Shown here one piece after another: positions 1 through 14,078 of a stretch of DNA of 64,000 nucleotides. A model generated the notes under the pieces. It was not told where the DNA came from and ran no database searches. It saw nothing but the letters and a program-made list of their open reading frames with translations. The position numbers and the translations under genes are program-made. Source of the stretch: Azadirachta indica (lineage: Eukaryota > Streptophyta > Magnoliopsida > Sapindales > Meliaceae); contig CM040451.1 of the NCBI GenBank assembly GCA_022749755.1, positions 7,515,871 to 7,579,870 on the forward strand, in the 5' to 3' direction. Positions within the stretch are counted from its first letter, which is position 1. The number at the start of each line of letters is the position of its first letter.

Positions 1-1077
1 ATTAAATTAAAATATTTTACTTTCAAGTCCTTCCCTTTTAGATTTGTTAAATATCCCATAATACAATTGATGATTTTGCTGTTATACCCCTAAAATTAAT
101 TTACCCAAATACTAAGAGATATTGGTAAAATCGTTAACTTTATTAATGTATTTTAAATAAATTATTTATTTATATGTTTTTACCAATATGCAAATACATA
201 AGAAATATAAAATAAAATGATTAATTTTAAAGATTTATTTTAAATAAATATATTACATTTATTTTCCTAAACTTTAGGAATCTAACAATTATTTTTTCTT
301 CCTAATTGATATTACTAAAAGTCAGTATACTAATAATATAATATCTTAGTAGATGTTTGTAAACTCATTAGAACAGATCAATCTGATAGGCGAAGGCCGA
401 AACCACTTATACACACTTTTTTTTTTAAATATTAACTATAGTAGTAATTTTTTTTGTCTTTATTTAAAATATAAAAAGATATTAAATTTAAATAAATCTG
501 AATGTCTTCTAATGTTTAAAATTTTTAAATATAAATATTAACTTGTATATTTAAATAAAAAAAATCTAAAATTAATATTTTTGCATTTGTACCATAAATT
601 TTAAATATCAAACGAAAAAATCTCTTAAAGATATACTTATTAATCAAAAGTATCTTGATTTAAATTGTATTGTGGCTTATGATATTATATAAAAAGTCAT
701 TTTTTTTTGTAGAAAAAATAATAGTAAGATAATTTTTAATTAAAATTAAAAATTCTCAAATCTTAATAAGTGAAATTGTGGAAAAGAGAAACTGCCAAAT
801 AATTATATATGAACATCTTTAAAAAAAAGGTAATGTTTTACTTATTAATTATTTTCAAAATATTATTATTTTCAAAAATAGTGAATAAATAATAAACTTA
901 ATTTTTGTTGATGATTTCTTAGTCACACAATATTTTTAATAAAACTTAAAGAAAATAATTTTAAAGAAGATTTAAAGTTTCATATTTTAAATGAAATTAT
1001 AAAAATTTCAGTAATTCATTTTCCTGTTTTAAAACTTATCTGCCCCTATTTTATTTTATTATTGAGCTTGAGTCCAT

Positions 1078-1098
1078 TTGGGCCTGTTTCGGGCCCAA
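1078..1098. promoter_or_regulatory. GGCCCA/TGGGCC dyad (site II-like)
   Basis: Two TGGGCC-type cores face each other across a 6-nt spacer, forming an imperfect dyad in otherwise AT-rich DNA. TGGGCY 'site II' elements are TCP-factor targets in plant promoters of housekeeping genes. No gene was found within several kb, so a regulatory role here is only a guess. Confidence 0.25.
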
Positions 1099-4000
1099 GC
1101 CTAAAGGTATTTGGTTTTCATTTTATGGCTTTGGAATGGAAGAATCAAATCAAGGTTGCATTTGAGAGTAATTTTACAATTAATATTTTCGGAAATAATG
1201 CTTAATTGAATTAATTCCACTATATATAAAATTTATTTTACTTCTATTTTGAATGATTTTGGAAGCCCAAAAATATTTATTTTGTGAATATATGCAAGAA
1301 AATTACATCGACATGCCAAAAATCACAAATATTATAAACATTTATATTTAAATTATTGTGTTGGATATTAATTGATTCAAGAGCCAAATTATTTGAAATA
1401 ATAAAAATAATTTCGCAATCTAATTATGCTCATGTGTGACTTTTTTAATATTAAAATTAAAAAATTAAATTTAAAATAGCAATGAATATATATGGCAAAA
1501 AGATTTAAAATCTTCAATTAATAAAAACAATTGTCACTTGTATTATTAGTAAAATTAATTTTAAACACATCGACATAAATTATATTTATAACACAAGAGC
1601 TAATATTTGCAGGAAATTATTAAATATGCCCATTACTAATTTGTTATGGAGTACTCAAACTCATTGCTATAATAGAAAAACTTATGCAATTGAATTTTCT
1701 CATTTCTCTGATCATTTTCCCTCGACTTTCTTAACAACCAAACATACAATTGTAAGAAAATTAAAACTATTTTTAATTAATTGCTTACAAAATTACAATT
1801 GTCATCTCTACCTAAATTAATTCTAAATAAACATGGGGACATTTTTTATTGGACCACTTAAGTCAAGAGACTAAGGAGCATGTGCGTTGATTTTGTCTTT
1901 GTGTAATGAAGAATACATGCAAAATTAGGATGATGATTGTAATAACATGACATAGTGGAGAATAATTATTGCTATGTATTTTTATCATGATCATACTAAT
2001 AATAATAAAAAAAGCCCTTTTTTCAGAAACCCATTAAGAAAATAATGATAAATATTCTCACAAAGAGACACAACAAAATCTAGTAAAATAAAACTGAAAG
2101 GACATAAATTGATGATTATTATCGTATGTGAATTGAAGCTCTTAATATGATTAGAAAATGACATCCACTCATGAAATTAGTGACATTGATCTCAATTTAC
2201 ACTTGCAATAGTTTTCATAATTTTTTGTTTTTAAGTAAAAAAAAGATAGAGAGAAACCCCATGAAGTGATCAATCTCAAATTGCATGGTGAATTGGGATT
2301 TTTTTTATTTATATTGCATGGAAACTATATTTAAATAAGTGGGTATGAAAAAAAAAATAGAAAAATGAAAGAGAAAGAAGAAAGAAGAAAGAAGAAAGAA
2401 AAAGAAAAAGAAAAATCCCCCATCATTTTAGCTGAGAAAGAGATTCATAGTGTCTCTATGTATATGCTTGTGGGGTTGTAATGTTAGGGTTTCCACCACT
2501 TTGGGATCTGAAATTCTGCTTTCCAAAACCAAATTGCCAGTTTGCTACTTTTTTAATTTATTTTAAAAAAAAAAAATAATTTAGACAATAATTTAGGTGT
2601 TTTTGGGCAGCCTAATTTTTGTTGCGAGAATATTTTTTTGAAAAAAGTTATAAAATCCCAAATGAGACAATTGCATAACTGTTCATGTGCCATTGTATAT
2701 ATTTTGAATGCCTTTATTTTCAATTTCTCATCAATAAGAAATTGACTTGTTATTAATTCATTAAATATAGTGATGGGTGTTGGTAAAATTCAAAATATAC
2801 TCTAAAATTATGTATTTATATATTTTTAATATATTGTTTATATTTCAACTTATGAATTTCATTTTTTCTTTCTGGCATTATCATAGAAATATCCCTTTAA
2901 TTTTGGTATTGAGATTTTTTTTTAATTTAACTTGTGACTTTAATATAGAAACCAATATTTTTGAAATTAATCTTTTTTACAAATTTAGTATATAAAATGA
3001 TCGATTTTTGCCAATAAATGTTTAGGGAGTTTAAGTAAAATTGAAGTAATGTAATTGTTAATTCATAATTATTATAAAAAGAATCATTAATTGCAGAATA
3101 TAAGTAAATGAATGATTAATAAACATTAATTTTTCAAGTAAAATGAATATTTGTCAAAAACTTTAATAGTACAATAATTATAAATGTAAAGTCTTTGAAC
3201 TTAATGCTACCTATCTTAATATGACATCAAAATCTATATGATTGAAAGATATTACAAATTTAAACACCATTTTATTAATTAAATTAGAATACAGAAAATT
3301 ACACAAACATTTATTTAGATCAATACAACAAATTTTGTTAAGTAAGAGTACGTTTAGAATTAATGTATTATAATATGTAAATCCCTATCTATAAAATAAT
3401 AATAGAAACAATAATTATAAAATAAATAAATAATTGGTAAATAAATATTAACTAATTAAATGTAAGTGATATATTTACTACATTAAAATATAAAAATAAG
3501 TGTATAATAATTAGATATATGTTTTAAGTTTAGTATATTTTTTTATTTTTTTTCCCTAATCATACATTTATAAGAAGTTTATTGAAATCTGTCTTTATAT
3601 TAAATCATATATGATGCAGATATGACGCAATCAAAATATCGAATCACATGTTCTAAATTTAATAGGTCAATTAAAATATAAATTTCAGTAAGACATTAAT
3701 GACATCTTAATGAAAAGATTATTAAAAAAACTAATTAATTAAGCTTCTGAGTAGAATGATTATTTGTTAGTCAATGAATCAAGCAGGTTAGTTGTTTAAA
3801 ATGATGAGAAAATTGATGATAACTAGTGTTAGTGTTAATAATGATCTCTCTCTCAAGTTGTCGCATGTACATTCCCAACAATTTAATTTAAAGCTGGAGA
3901 CGTGAATTTGCAACTTGCATTTACTGTTGGTATTGAAGGGGAGACATATAAAAACTTTTTCAACCATTCAAATATTTCAGCAGCTTTTTTGTTTAATGGT

Positions 4001-7000
4001 TTTGAATTTTCTACACCACCAACTTCTCTTATCGTGAATATAAATAATATTATAAATATAAATATTTTTGTACGAAAAAATTGTTGGATATAAATTAATG
4101 AGGTGATAGGATCGTACTGATAAATAAAAACACAAACTCAATTAAATTAATATAAACTATGTGGTGACTCCTCGTAACTAGTTGGATAGTTTAGGACACT
4201 TGACACCTTTAAGCCATTTCGAATCTTATAATAAGAAAGGGTGCTCTTGAATTTAAGAACCAACAGAAGGTGAGAGTTTGATTTTTCGTAAACAAGATTT
4301 TCACTCTCATCTAACACTTTTAAAAAAATAAAAAATATATAAATTATGTGATAAAAATAATAATATTATTGTATATATCTCATCAGTTTATATTTCGTAA
4401 TTTGTATTATATATATATAAAGCGTTATAATTTTATTAAAAAAAATTAATAAAATCTTAAACTTCACCATCAAACATATAGCAGAGAAGGAAAAAAAAGA
4501 AAAAAATAATTGTTTTTATTTTTTTTAATAAAAGATATGTTATGACATCATTTTGATGACATTTATTTTAAAGTATTTTCTTTTAGTGACGTGTGTAATA
4601 ATATTATAAATTATAATGTGGAGGCTAATTGATAACATTATTCTTTTTTTAAAAAAAAAAATTGAATAATATTTTTTTTAATTAGCTAGCATATCATGTT
4701 GTAAGTTACGAAATAAATAAATATTTAGTCAAGTAGTGACATAACAATTCTTTTAATTAATATAAATTAAATCTTACTCTATAGTATTAATATGAGCAGA
4801 ATTCAACTTCAATACCTATTGAATTACTCTTAAAAAAGATTATTAATTAAAATATAACATAGCAATTCCACTATAAATATTAATTAAGGAGACATCACAG
4901 TATTTAAGAAGTTAATTAATTGTATAAAAACAAGTTGCATATGTGACACAACCCAGATTAGATGCCCTCATTTTGATGCATTTAAGGCCTCTAAATCCTC
5001 AAGTCCTCAAAATAATAATTAAAAATTATTAGTGGCAGATATACAAATTTTTTAATTTGTATAAACTCTAACATTTAAACCAATATAACATTGTTTACAA
5101 GAAGATAGATAAATAATTTATTAATTTATATAATTTTTTTATACTATTTATATATCATTGATTTGAATATTTTTCATAAATACAATTGCATATTACATGT
5201 GTATTAATTATATATATTAAATTTAATCTCAACCTTAAGAATATTTAAATATAATGATTTATAAATAATATTAAAATTCGCATAAAATTAAAGGGTAATT
5301 GATCCTTTTTCATGGTATAATTATTTCATGGCCCTAAGGACAGAGCCACCAACCCAAAAATAACTTTTAAAGAACAACAGTTATTTTATTGTTTGGCTTT
5401 TTTAGAGTAAATCTTTTACAATTTACCTCATGTATATTTTGAATTTATGCATTTTGATCTCCCATAATTAAAATTCTGACTCCACCATTACATAGTCGAT
5501 GTTATTTTTTTTTTATTAATTAATTTTGTATTTTATTTAATTAATAATATCATGTCAAATTAGTTTGTATACAATAATTTATATAAAGAGTTTATATATA
5601 TCTGACTATATATATTCAAATTAAAAAAAAATAAATATAAGAAACTTCATGACATATTTCCTATAAATATTGTCATTAGCAATATCTGAATAAACAAATA
5701 CAAAGAGATGTGAAAGCATGACTACCGTTTTGTTTTCTTTGATTTGATGAACTTGCAATGCACTAAAAGAGAAGAGATCATGGGATCTAAAAACTGATTC
5801 CCCAATTTAAAGGCAGAAAGATTTTAGGCTTCATCTCATTGGAAGTAAAGTAAGTAGTAGACACTTATAAAATTAATTCATATCGCATGGGAAACCTCCA
5901 CGTGCTACACAGTCCAAGAGAACTTTAATTAATTACCACTACATAGAAATAATCTTTTATTTTAATTTAAATTTATATATTTGTATTTAAATTAATTAGG
6001 ATAATGATTTTGATGTTCCCAATGTTTATTAATTACATTATTATTATAAATTTTGAGTAATAATGGGATCATGAAAATTTCCCTCCAAAATTTAAGGTTA
6101 TATTGATAACCTAGGGAAGAAGCTTCTATTTTTTGATTTATTATATATGCTGATTGATATACAGACATCGTCTAAATAAATAATCAAAGTTTATAATACA
6201 TGTTTTAAAAATTTTAAAAATTAATTTATTATGATCAATAAATACCCCTTCATTTATAGGAATTCATTTTCTAGAATAAATTTGATTTAATGTCTAATGT
6301 AATTCATGTTAGTGAAGCTACAATTACAAAGTTAAAATATAAAATTTACGTCTTAAATAATTTAAATATTTGTGAATAGTAAAATAAAAATTAATTGTTT
6401 AATACATGTCGTTTATTAATTAGTACTTATTTTTTATATAATCTCAGTCGAGAGTTGATAGTGAAAAACTTTATTTGATGTTTTTAAAAATATTAAAAAA
6501 TAATAAATTTATCACATTTTAATATCAAAATATTTTATATTATCACGTAATCTTTTTTATTAAGTAAAATAACTACTTATACGGACACAAACAAAAGAAA
6601 ATTTCTCAAATTCCCTTTTTTCTCGTTGACAATTCCCTAGTTTTTACTTCTCTAGTAGAAACTGTTTTCAAAATATGATGAATTCAAAAACAATTTTGTA
6701 AGATATTGCAAACCCTATAGCAATTGGTCTACAGTTAAATGTAATTAATGAATTAAACTAATGAAAATTAATCTGTTGAGTGTAACTTGTTCATGAACAC
6801 TTGTAAGAATTCCTGTCTTGACTATTGAAATCAATCACCCACTTGGGAAATTTTAGCTAAACTAAAATAGAAAGATTATTAATTAATTAATTAATAAATC
6901 ACTAATTGTAGATTGAAATATTGAGGTGATCGAATTGGAATCCCAGTTTGACCCTGTATATGCAATGTAAGAAGGCGTGACATTTATATTAAAATACAGA

Positions 7001-7025
7001 TGGCATTGATGTTGAATCTGAGCCG

Positions 7026-7110
7026 TCCACGTAGATGATCTAGAAAGGTCGTGATCATGATCCACGTAACCGGTGAGCTTGCCGGTAGACGGCTGACGTC
7101 GACCCACGTA
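7026..7110. promoter_or_regulatory. Cluster of four ACGT-core motifs
   Basis: CACGT occurs near 7028, 7063 and 7105, and a TGACGTC motif near 7094-7100. All lie within about 85 bp of locally GC-rich sequence surrounded by AT-rich DNA. ACGT cores bind plant bZIP and bHLH factors (ABRE, G-box and as-1 classes). No coding gene was found beside the cluster, so it may serve a non-coding transcript, a distant gene or nothing. Confidence 0.3.
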
Positions 7111-7575
7111 TAATGCTTAGGCAAGTGTCCCCGCGTGCTCATCACAGGCAAGACTAACGACACCGTTTTTTCATTAATTTAATAAACAAGGAACGGCAGG
7201 CAATCGTCAGCATCGTTCGAGAGACGTGTTGAGGATAAAATAATATTCATATGAATTAATGATTTAATTAATTAATTAATAATTATGATTTAATTAATTA
7301 ATTAATTAAGGGCCTGCTGCTTCACATGGAAGCCGAGGGGGTGAAGGGAAGAAGATGATTTGTTGTTGTTGTATAAAGGAAGACAAGAGCTTCTATGTGT
7401 ATATAGTAATGGGTAAGAGAATCCCAGTTGAAGTTGTTCTGTTGTGTTGTGGGTGTTGTCATGCAAGAACGTGGGGCAAGTGTTGTCTGAAACCAATCAA
7501 TTTTTTTTGTTTTCAAAAAACAAAGAAAACAAGTTACATAGGTAGCTATCTAGAGCTACGGTTTGTTGATCTTGA

Positions 7576-7579
<4 letters not shown>

Positions 7580-7614
<35 letters not shown>
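7580..7614. repeat. (GA)n microsatellite
   Basis: An uninterrupted AG dinucleotide run of about 35 bp. It is the first of several purine-rich runs between 7.58 and 8.16 kb. Confidence 0.95.
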
Positions 7615-7619
<5 letters not shown>

Positions 7620-7775
7620 ACCACAGAAAATCCCAGTTAATTAGAAACCCTAGCTAGCTAACAAAAATGATACATGGGATAGGAAGAGACAAAAGGGAAA
7701 TGATATTAATTATATCAATGGACAACCAAGAACCCAAGTTGGTGATTTTTTTTTATGTATTTTTGATAATTCAAT

Positions 7776-7830
<55 letters not shown>
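7776..7830. repeat. Compound (AT)n(AG)n microsatellite
   Basis: About 24 bp of alternating TA runs directly into about 32 bp of alternating AG. More broken GA-rich tracts follow at about 8003-8020 and 8090-8165. Confidence 0.95.
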
Positions 7831-7835
<5 letters not shown>

Positions 7836-9551
7836 TGGAAGTAGCTGGCATTTTGCTGAAATAATATGAGTACAATATTCCAAGTCATGTGGGGAATTTA
7901 TTAGGGTTGATTTTGTTAATTGATTTCTAATAATATATAAATGAATGAATAAATGAATGAAATGAAGTTGTGTAACAGATAGTGGAGCGTCATAAATAGT
8001 AGTGAGAGAGAGGGGGGGAGATAGTTGGCAACCATGGTGTGTTTGTTTTGTTGAACACGTCCAAGGCCAGAAGCACTTTATAAGATAGAACGAGAGAGAA
8101 GCACTTTTGAGAGAGAGGGGGGAGAGAGAAGCACTTTTGAATGAGAGAGAGAGAGAGAGTGAGAAAGCACTTTGAGGTATGGTAGATTCTGAAAATGTCT
8201 AATCAAACATGAGAGGTCGGTGATTATCCTTATGATAATTGGCCCATTGAAAACTTCAATTCTTCATCATCAAATAATACTATAAACCTATTAATAGCTA
8301 AAGGCCACTTAATAACACAATTGATTACAATATAATCAATAGAATGTTATATTTAATTTTTATAAAGATGTATTAAATTTTTTAAAATTATCTTGAATTT
8401 TTAATTTTTATATTTAAGTTATTCCTGATTCTTTTTTCAATGACTATACCATAGAATTTATCTATAAAATTTTTATATTTTATGTAAGTAAATATCCTTT
8501 TTAGACGAAAGTAAAGATATCATAACTTATAAATAAAATTTTTTGAGTCAACTATTAGAATTATGAATAATTATGTAAACTTTCAACCGAACAAAATATT
8601 TTTTACATCATAATTTCAATTTTTTAATATTATATTTCAAATTTTTATAAAAACAATACATCCAATAAATTGTAGTCCCTTAAAAATATCTCAACACCCA
8701 ATTGCATTATTCACGTCTACCTCCTCTTCTGTCCTCTCCTTTTATGCAAGTGTTCTAACTCTAGGAATTATTAAGAAACAGAGAATGTGTGTGAGAGAGC
8801 AAAAGAGAGAGAAACGTTTCTAAGGGAGTATTTGCGGGGAAAGAACCGCCCAAGAGAGCTAGAAAGCAAACAAAATGTGTCTAATCAAAGCAAGTATGAC
8901 TAGCTGCTACTTTATGTAATATTGCACGTTTGATTGAGCACTACCTTCGTTAATTGATTGATTGATGAATTGAAGTATTGAAAAGGTTTCACGGCAAACA
9001 AAAAATGCCCTCAAATCCAATCTGACTTTAATTAAATTAAGACAACAAACAAAAACAAAACCCACATTATGTGTTATGTTTATGTTATTTGACCTTTTAC
9101 ATAACCTTTCCACTTTACAAAAGAACAAAACAGAAATCCTTAAAATTACAATTAATGTTATATTTAATCACATTACTTTCAAAATTAACTAATCTTAAAT
9201 TTGTCCTTAATCGTCCCGACATGTATGAAATATATATATTTGCTAATACTAATAAGCCCTAGTTTAATTTAAGTTAAACCTTAAGATTAATGTTTGTTAT
9301 ATATGTATATATGCGTGACATTAGAGAGTCAGCTTTACCATCATATGACCTCTCAAATCAAAGCTTCTTCTTAGTTGCTTTTTAAAGAAAAAAACGAAGG
9401 AAAAAAAAAAAGGAAAACCTAATGATCAAGAATGATCAATACATCATGGGAAGAGGTTGGACGAACAGTGTCGTGGCAAATAAAGTAGATTCTGAAATGA
9501 ATGAAAGGCAAAGGACAAACTCTCTAGTCTCTACCCCTAACTATTATATTT

Positions 9552-9569
9552 ACACACACACACACACAC
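9552..9569. repeat. (AC)n microsatellite
   Basis: Nine AC dinucleotides in a row. Confidence 0.9.
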
Positions 9570-10074
9570 CAACTTAATGACTTTGCCCAAAGAAGTCAAC
9601 CCACACCCCATATTGACTCTCTAAGAATATGCCAATCTTGGAGAAAGAATTGTTTTATTTTGTAGTCGATTGTTGTTGAGTCTATCATTATTAGTAATTA
9701 TGTAGTTCTATAATGTTTATAGTTGTTATAAGAAGTCATATGATTGTTTTGGCAGATGGGTTTTACTAATTTCATGTTAATATTTTTATTTGAAAAATTT
9801 TAGACAAGATTATTCTCGTTATACTAATATATAAATATAACGATAATTATGAATGAATATTTTAAGAAGTAATTCTTATTGTATCGTTATATGAATATAT
9901 CGGTATGTTAGTTATAAATGAAGATATTTAAGAGAGTAAGAAAAGTTATTATTAAGAGCACTATTTTGTGAGTAAACATGTGTCCTCTGTTGTCTTAATT
10001 AAGTGATTAACCAAGAATTGATGATAATTTTAGTTTTTCGTTTATGAAATATATTTTTTAAGTCTATTACACTG

Positions 10075-10104
<30 letters not shown>
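10075..10104. repeat. Poly(A) tract of 30 nt
   Basis: Thirty consecutive A residues, the longest homopolymer I noticed. It could be the tail of a retroposed sequence, but no flanking target-site duplication or recognisable retroelement body was seen upstream. Confidence 0.9.
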
Positions 10105-10106
<2 letters not shown>

Positions 10107-11352
10107 CTCACAGTTTTGAAAATCAAAGGAGTATATAAACTATCACACAATTACCCTAAAAATTTCAAATATGGAAATAAAAAAAATTAGAAATTCAAGC
10201 AATTCCTAAAATCACTGTCCAAATCTTACTTTCCCAAATTCACATCCATCTTCCTTCCTTCTTAAGACACTAATTTCCTATAAACTCTAATATAAAATTT
10301 GAATTATTCCCAATTATGTACTTCTGGTTAACATTCTATATGAATTTTAACTATATATAAATCAAGAAGTTGATCTCTTAAAACTTTAAATTATTACTTC
10401 TCTTTTTCAAAATCCTAAAAGAACAATGGCTTCTCTTTTCTGGACTTTGGTTTTTCTAGACATACGAGACTTGTACAGACAAAGGTACTTCTATCTTATT
10501 TATTTTCTTCCTTTTGTCTTGTCTTTTGGCTTTCTTTTTGTTCGTAAGAATGGAAGTTTATACTTATAGTATTAGGAAAGGAATTCAGGTCTTTGGTTTA
10601 TAATCGTTGCTTTATGATATTCTTTCTTTGTGTACAAATTTTTACACGAGGAGACATTATATAAAAATTAAGTTTACTAAATTTAGGGGTCTAATGAAAT
10701 CTTCAAATTTGTTTGTATACGTTTTTGGGTATTGATTTGATCAAATTAAAATTGCTTTTGATGCTTTAATACATCTGAAGTTTTTGGCAGACTCCTAACT
10801 GTAATGCTAGATTACAAAAAAATTTGTGTATAATTAAGTTATTGTACTAAATTGAAAGTTGAAAGACATAAATTTGAGTAGTGTTGGTAATAATTAATAC
10901 ACTTTTTGAATATGAAGATTTTTCATAAAAATGTTCAATCAAAAGTGAATTTCATAAATGAAAAAATGATGTGAATATTTCCTTTGGTGGGAATGTGGGT
11001 TGTGGTGCATTTTCTATCAATCTTTAGGGTTGAATAATGTACCAAAATATTTTGCGACAAAGTGAATCACATTGTGAGGTGGGCAAGCAAGCAGTGGCAG
11101 GTACGGGGGTGCCCATATTCGAAACGTTTCTTTTTTTTTCCCCAGCTCAAGAAACGTATTCCGATAAATGCGGCTACTTGCCGCCTTCTTTACTTTCCCA
11201 TCACTTCGAAATGAAAATCACTTTCTGCCCGAGTCATTTCTTACTCTCTGGGTTTGAGTCTCTTCACTAAAATCAGACACAGAAATTAAGATAGAACAAA
11301 ATAAATTAGTATTAAATGAAGCCAAAAAAAAAAAAAAAACAGTTGTAGATAT

Positions 11353-11358
11353 TTGACC
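11353..11358 (+). promoter_or_regulatory. W-box (TTGACC) upstream of WRKY gene
   Basis: A TTGACC motif about 480 bp upstream of the WRKY start codon. TTGAC[C/T] is the binding site of WRKY proteins, and WRKY genes are often auto- or cross-regulated through such sites. This is a single short match, so it supports but does not prove regulation. A CT-rich stretch at 11445-11530 follows, of the kind often found near plant transcription starts. Confidence 0.35.
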
Positions 11359-11835
11359 CATTGATAGTTATTTGATTATGATAATTAATCATTAAATTAA
11401 TCATCTTAATTAAATAAAAAAAAACCATTAATTTACTGCAAAATCTCTCTCTATCTCTCTCTATGGTTGCGTATAGAGTAGAGCTGTTTTGTATGAAAAG
11501 TCAGCGTCTCTCCCCTTCTCTCTCTCAAAAACCATTCTCTTTTGTTTGTTATTGAGAAAGAACAATAACAACAGCAACCACAGCAACACAATCAGCTTTG
11601 TTTCAACCTTCAAAAACCTGTTTCTTTGTTTTCTTGCTTCCTAATAACCAAAACCCATCCCCCCAGAAGAATTTTGTGTCAGATTTGCATGTTCTTTAAC
11701 TACGTCTGCTGCACATAAACACAAGCTAATTAACCAACGCCTGCTAGCTAGCTAGGGTGTTCTATCTTGTTTCAATGAAGCTGCTTGTTGTTATTCTCTC
11801 TTACAGCTTCTTCTTCCTCTCTGATCTTCGCTAGT

Positions 11836-14078
11836 ATGTGCAGTTTCTTTGGAGTTGAAATGGAGAATTATCAAGGTGATTTGACTGATATAGTTCGAGC
11901 CAGCGCTGGTCAGGTGGGTTGTAATTCTAATTCTGCTTCTGCTGCTGCTTCTGATGTTAATAACCCTTCTCCCAACTGGCAATTCCCTTCTTCCGATCCG
12001 TTGAATTTTGCTTCATCCATTCACGATGATCAAAGAGATAGTTTCTTTGGTGATCCGTTCTGTAACATGAGAGATCCGCTGCTTCATGAGTTTAACATGT
12101 CTGGTCCAACCTATTACAATCCACCGAATTCAGCTGATATTCTGAGAACAAGCGTCGATGAAGTTGCGGGAAACAGTTTCTGTGGAGGCAACGCTAGTAG
12201 TATTCTTGGGCATCAGAGAGTTTTTGATGATGATTTGAAGAGTCCTTGCAACATATTTTCTCGGATTCAGATCTCATCATCACAAAGTCCTAAGCTGCAG
12301 CAGTCTCAGCCGCCCTTATCGCCATGTGATTCTCCAGTTATGGCCGCTGCCACCGCTGCCGCCGCTTCCCCGAGGGGAATTAAGACGCCTGCTATGGTTG
12401 CAAGCGACATGATTAATGCTAACAGCTCAAAAAGTTGTTTAGTTGATAACTCCGGACCCGTTCAGATCTCATCCCCGAGGAATCTGGGTATCAAGAGAAG
12501 GTGAGAATTATAATATTAAAAAAAATTTTCTCAAGCTTTGAATTTTTTTCTCAGTTTGCTTGCATGAATCAACTAAAAACAAACTCAATTAAATATTATT
12601 TAAGTATTTCTTCAGCTGTACTTATTAAATGTTAATCTTAAACTTACCTTGATTACATGAATTAACTATTTTTTGAACTTGGGTTTTCATAAAATTATGA
12701 AGATGATCTGCAATTAGGGTTTGGTAATAAGCTTATGAACAGTGATAAAACATTCAATGATTTCAGGTGAGAGGGTCTTCCTTGTCAAAATTTCCATACC
12801 ATAATAGGACAGCTTGGTGGGTTTCAATCAACCTGAAATTAAAGTTACCCTAACTGTTGTCACAATAAGATTCACAGACTTAGCTTTCATGTTGTTTTCT
12901 GCAAATACTTTTTTTCCCCTAACAAACTTGATTTCCTTTTCTCGAATATATTCCTCCATCAGTAAAATTACTTGATCGAACATAGATCACGATCCTCTTG
13001 ATCTTCATATTCTTTTCCATCCCGATGATTTTGGAGGGAAAAAAAGAAAGAAAAAGGAAAAATCACCAAAATTTCTTTCTTTCTTTTTTTTTTCCTTGTT
13101 TTTGTACAGGAAGAGCCAAGCCAAGAAGGTTGTTTGTATTCCAGCTCCTGCGGCTGCAAACAGCAGGTCTAGTGGAGAAGTTGTTCCCTCTGATTTATGG
13201 GCATGGAGAAAGTATGGACAGAAACCCATCAAAGGTTCGCCTTATCCAAGGTAACCAAAAGTACCTTTGATGATCATAATAATCGCTGATCAATCTTCTT
13301 TTCTTTTACTTTTTCTGAGAAACATTACTATGTTATCAATTAATTAAACTTGTTATGTACCTGCGTTTGTTTCTTAATCGTGGATTATTAAATGTGATGA
13401 ATTAGGAAAGTGCTCGTGAATAAGACTGTGTTTGATTGTATAATCTTTGCTGATTGTTTGGTTTTTGAACAATTTAGGGGATACTACAGATGTAGTAGTT
13501 CTAAAGGTTGTTCTGCGAGGAAACAAGTGGAAAGGAGTCGAACAGATCCGAATATGCTGGTGATAACCTACACTTCTGAGCATAATCATCCATGGCCGAC
13601 GCAGAGAAATGCTCTAGCAGGCTCAACAAGGTCGCAACCATCGAAAAACAATGCTGCTTCAAAGAGTTCACCGAGTTCTCAACCTCAAAACACAACGAAT
13701 AACGCAAAGGAAGAAGGGAAAGAGAGCAGCAATGATACTATGCCTTCTCCTACTACCATTGTTGGACCAAGCTCAAGTGCTTCTGTTAAAGAAGAGATTG
13801 AAGACATTGATAAGTCAATTGAGATGGAAGATGCTGAATTCAGTGAAGGGTTTTCTCAGATATACAAGCCAGCATTACCAGACTCAAACCAATCTGAGGA
13901 TTTCTTTGCTGATTTAGGAGAAATAGAAGCTGATCCTCTTAATCTATTGTTCAGCCAAGAATTCAGTGCAGATCATGAGCAGAAAGAAAGCAAGGGTTTG
14001 GATCCATTTAGTATCTTTGATTGGTCAGGGGATAACAACAGCAACAGTTCATTTGGAGAAACCAAGAGGGGTTTATAA
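11836..14078 (+). CDS. WRKY35: WRKY transcription factor, group IIe (WRKY14/WRKY35-like)
   Basis: A sequence-specific nuclear transcription factor that binds W-boxes. The three exons are 11836-12500, 13110-13250 and 13478-14078, which join in frame to 468 codons plus stop; the family is usually about 430 residues. Exons 2 and 3 meet inside the WRKY domain at an arginine codon (phase 2), the classic R-type WRKY intron. The domain has WRKYGQK at residues 254-260, then a C-X5-C-X23-H-X-H zinc finger (C274, C280, H304, H306). A short basic stretch and a VVCIPAP motif come just before it. Near the N-terminus, [13 protein letters not shown] matches the signature I recall from WRKY14/35. The start at 11836 is the first in-frame ATG; an ATG at 11860 is the alternative. 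A CTCTTACAG just upstream could be the acceptor of a 5' UTR intron. The C-terminal half is Ser-rich and acidic, as expected of an activation region. WRKY14 and WRKY35 are paralogues, so the symbol is a best guess between them. Confidence 0.93.

Larger units (their letters stand above)
1..11435. other. Gene-free AT-rich intergenic region
   Basis: About 11.4 kb with no supportable gene on either strand. Open frames are all under about 80 codons, made of low-complexity residues, and match no family I recognise. The stretch is very AT-rich with short homopolymers and TTAATTAA-type tracts. Exceptions are a GGCCCA dyad near 1.08 kb, a GC-richer patch at 7.0-7.2 kb, and purine microsatellites at 7.58-8.16 kb, each listed separately. 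I saw no LTR pair or transposase-like protein, but diverged elements would be hard to recognise by eye. Confidence 0.6.

Noticed and set aside
4155..4290. tRNA-like or retroelement-like stretch (GGTGACTCCTCGTAACTAGTTGG...)
   Set aside because: I could not fold a cloverleaf or find a B-box GGTTCRANYCC; probably the remnant of an unidentified repeat.
8090..8165. Possible miR156/157-like hairpin in GA-rich, AGCAC-containing sequence
   Set aside because: AGAGAGAGAAGCAC words resemble miR156 fragments, but no 20-nt match and no complementary arm were found; it is microsatellite sequence.
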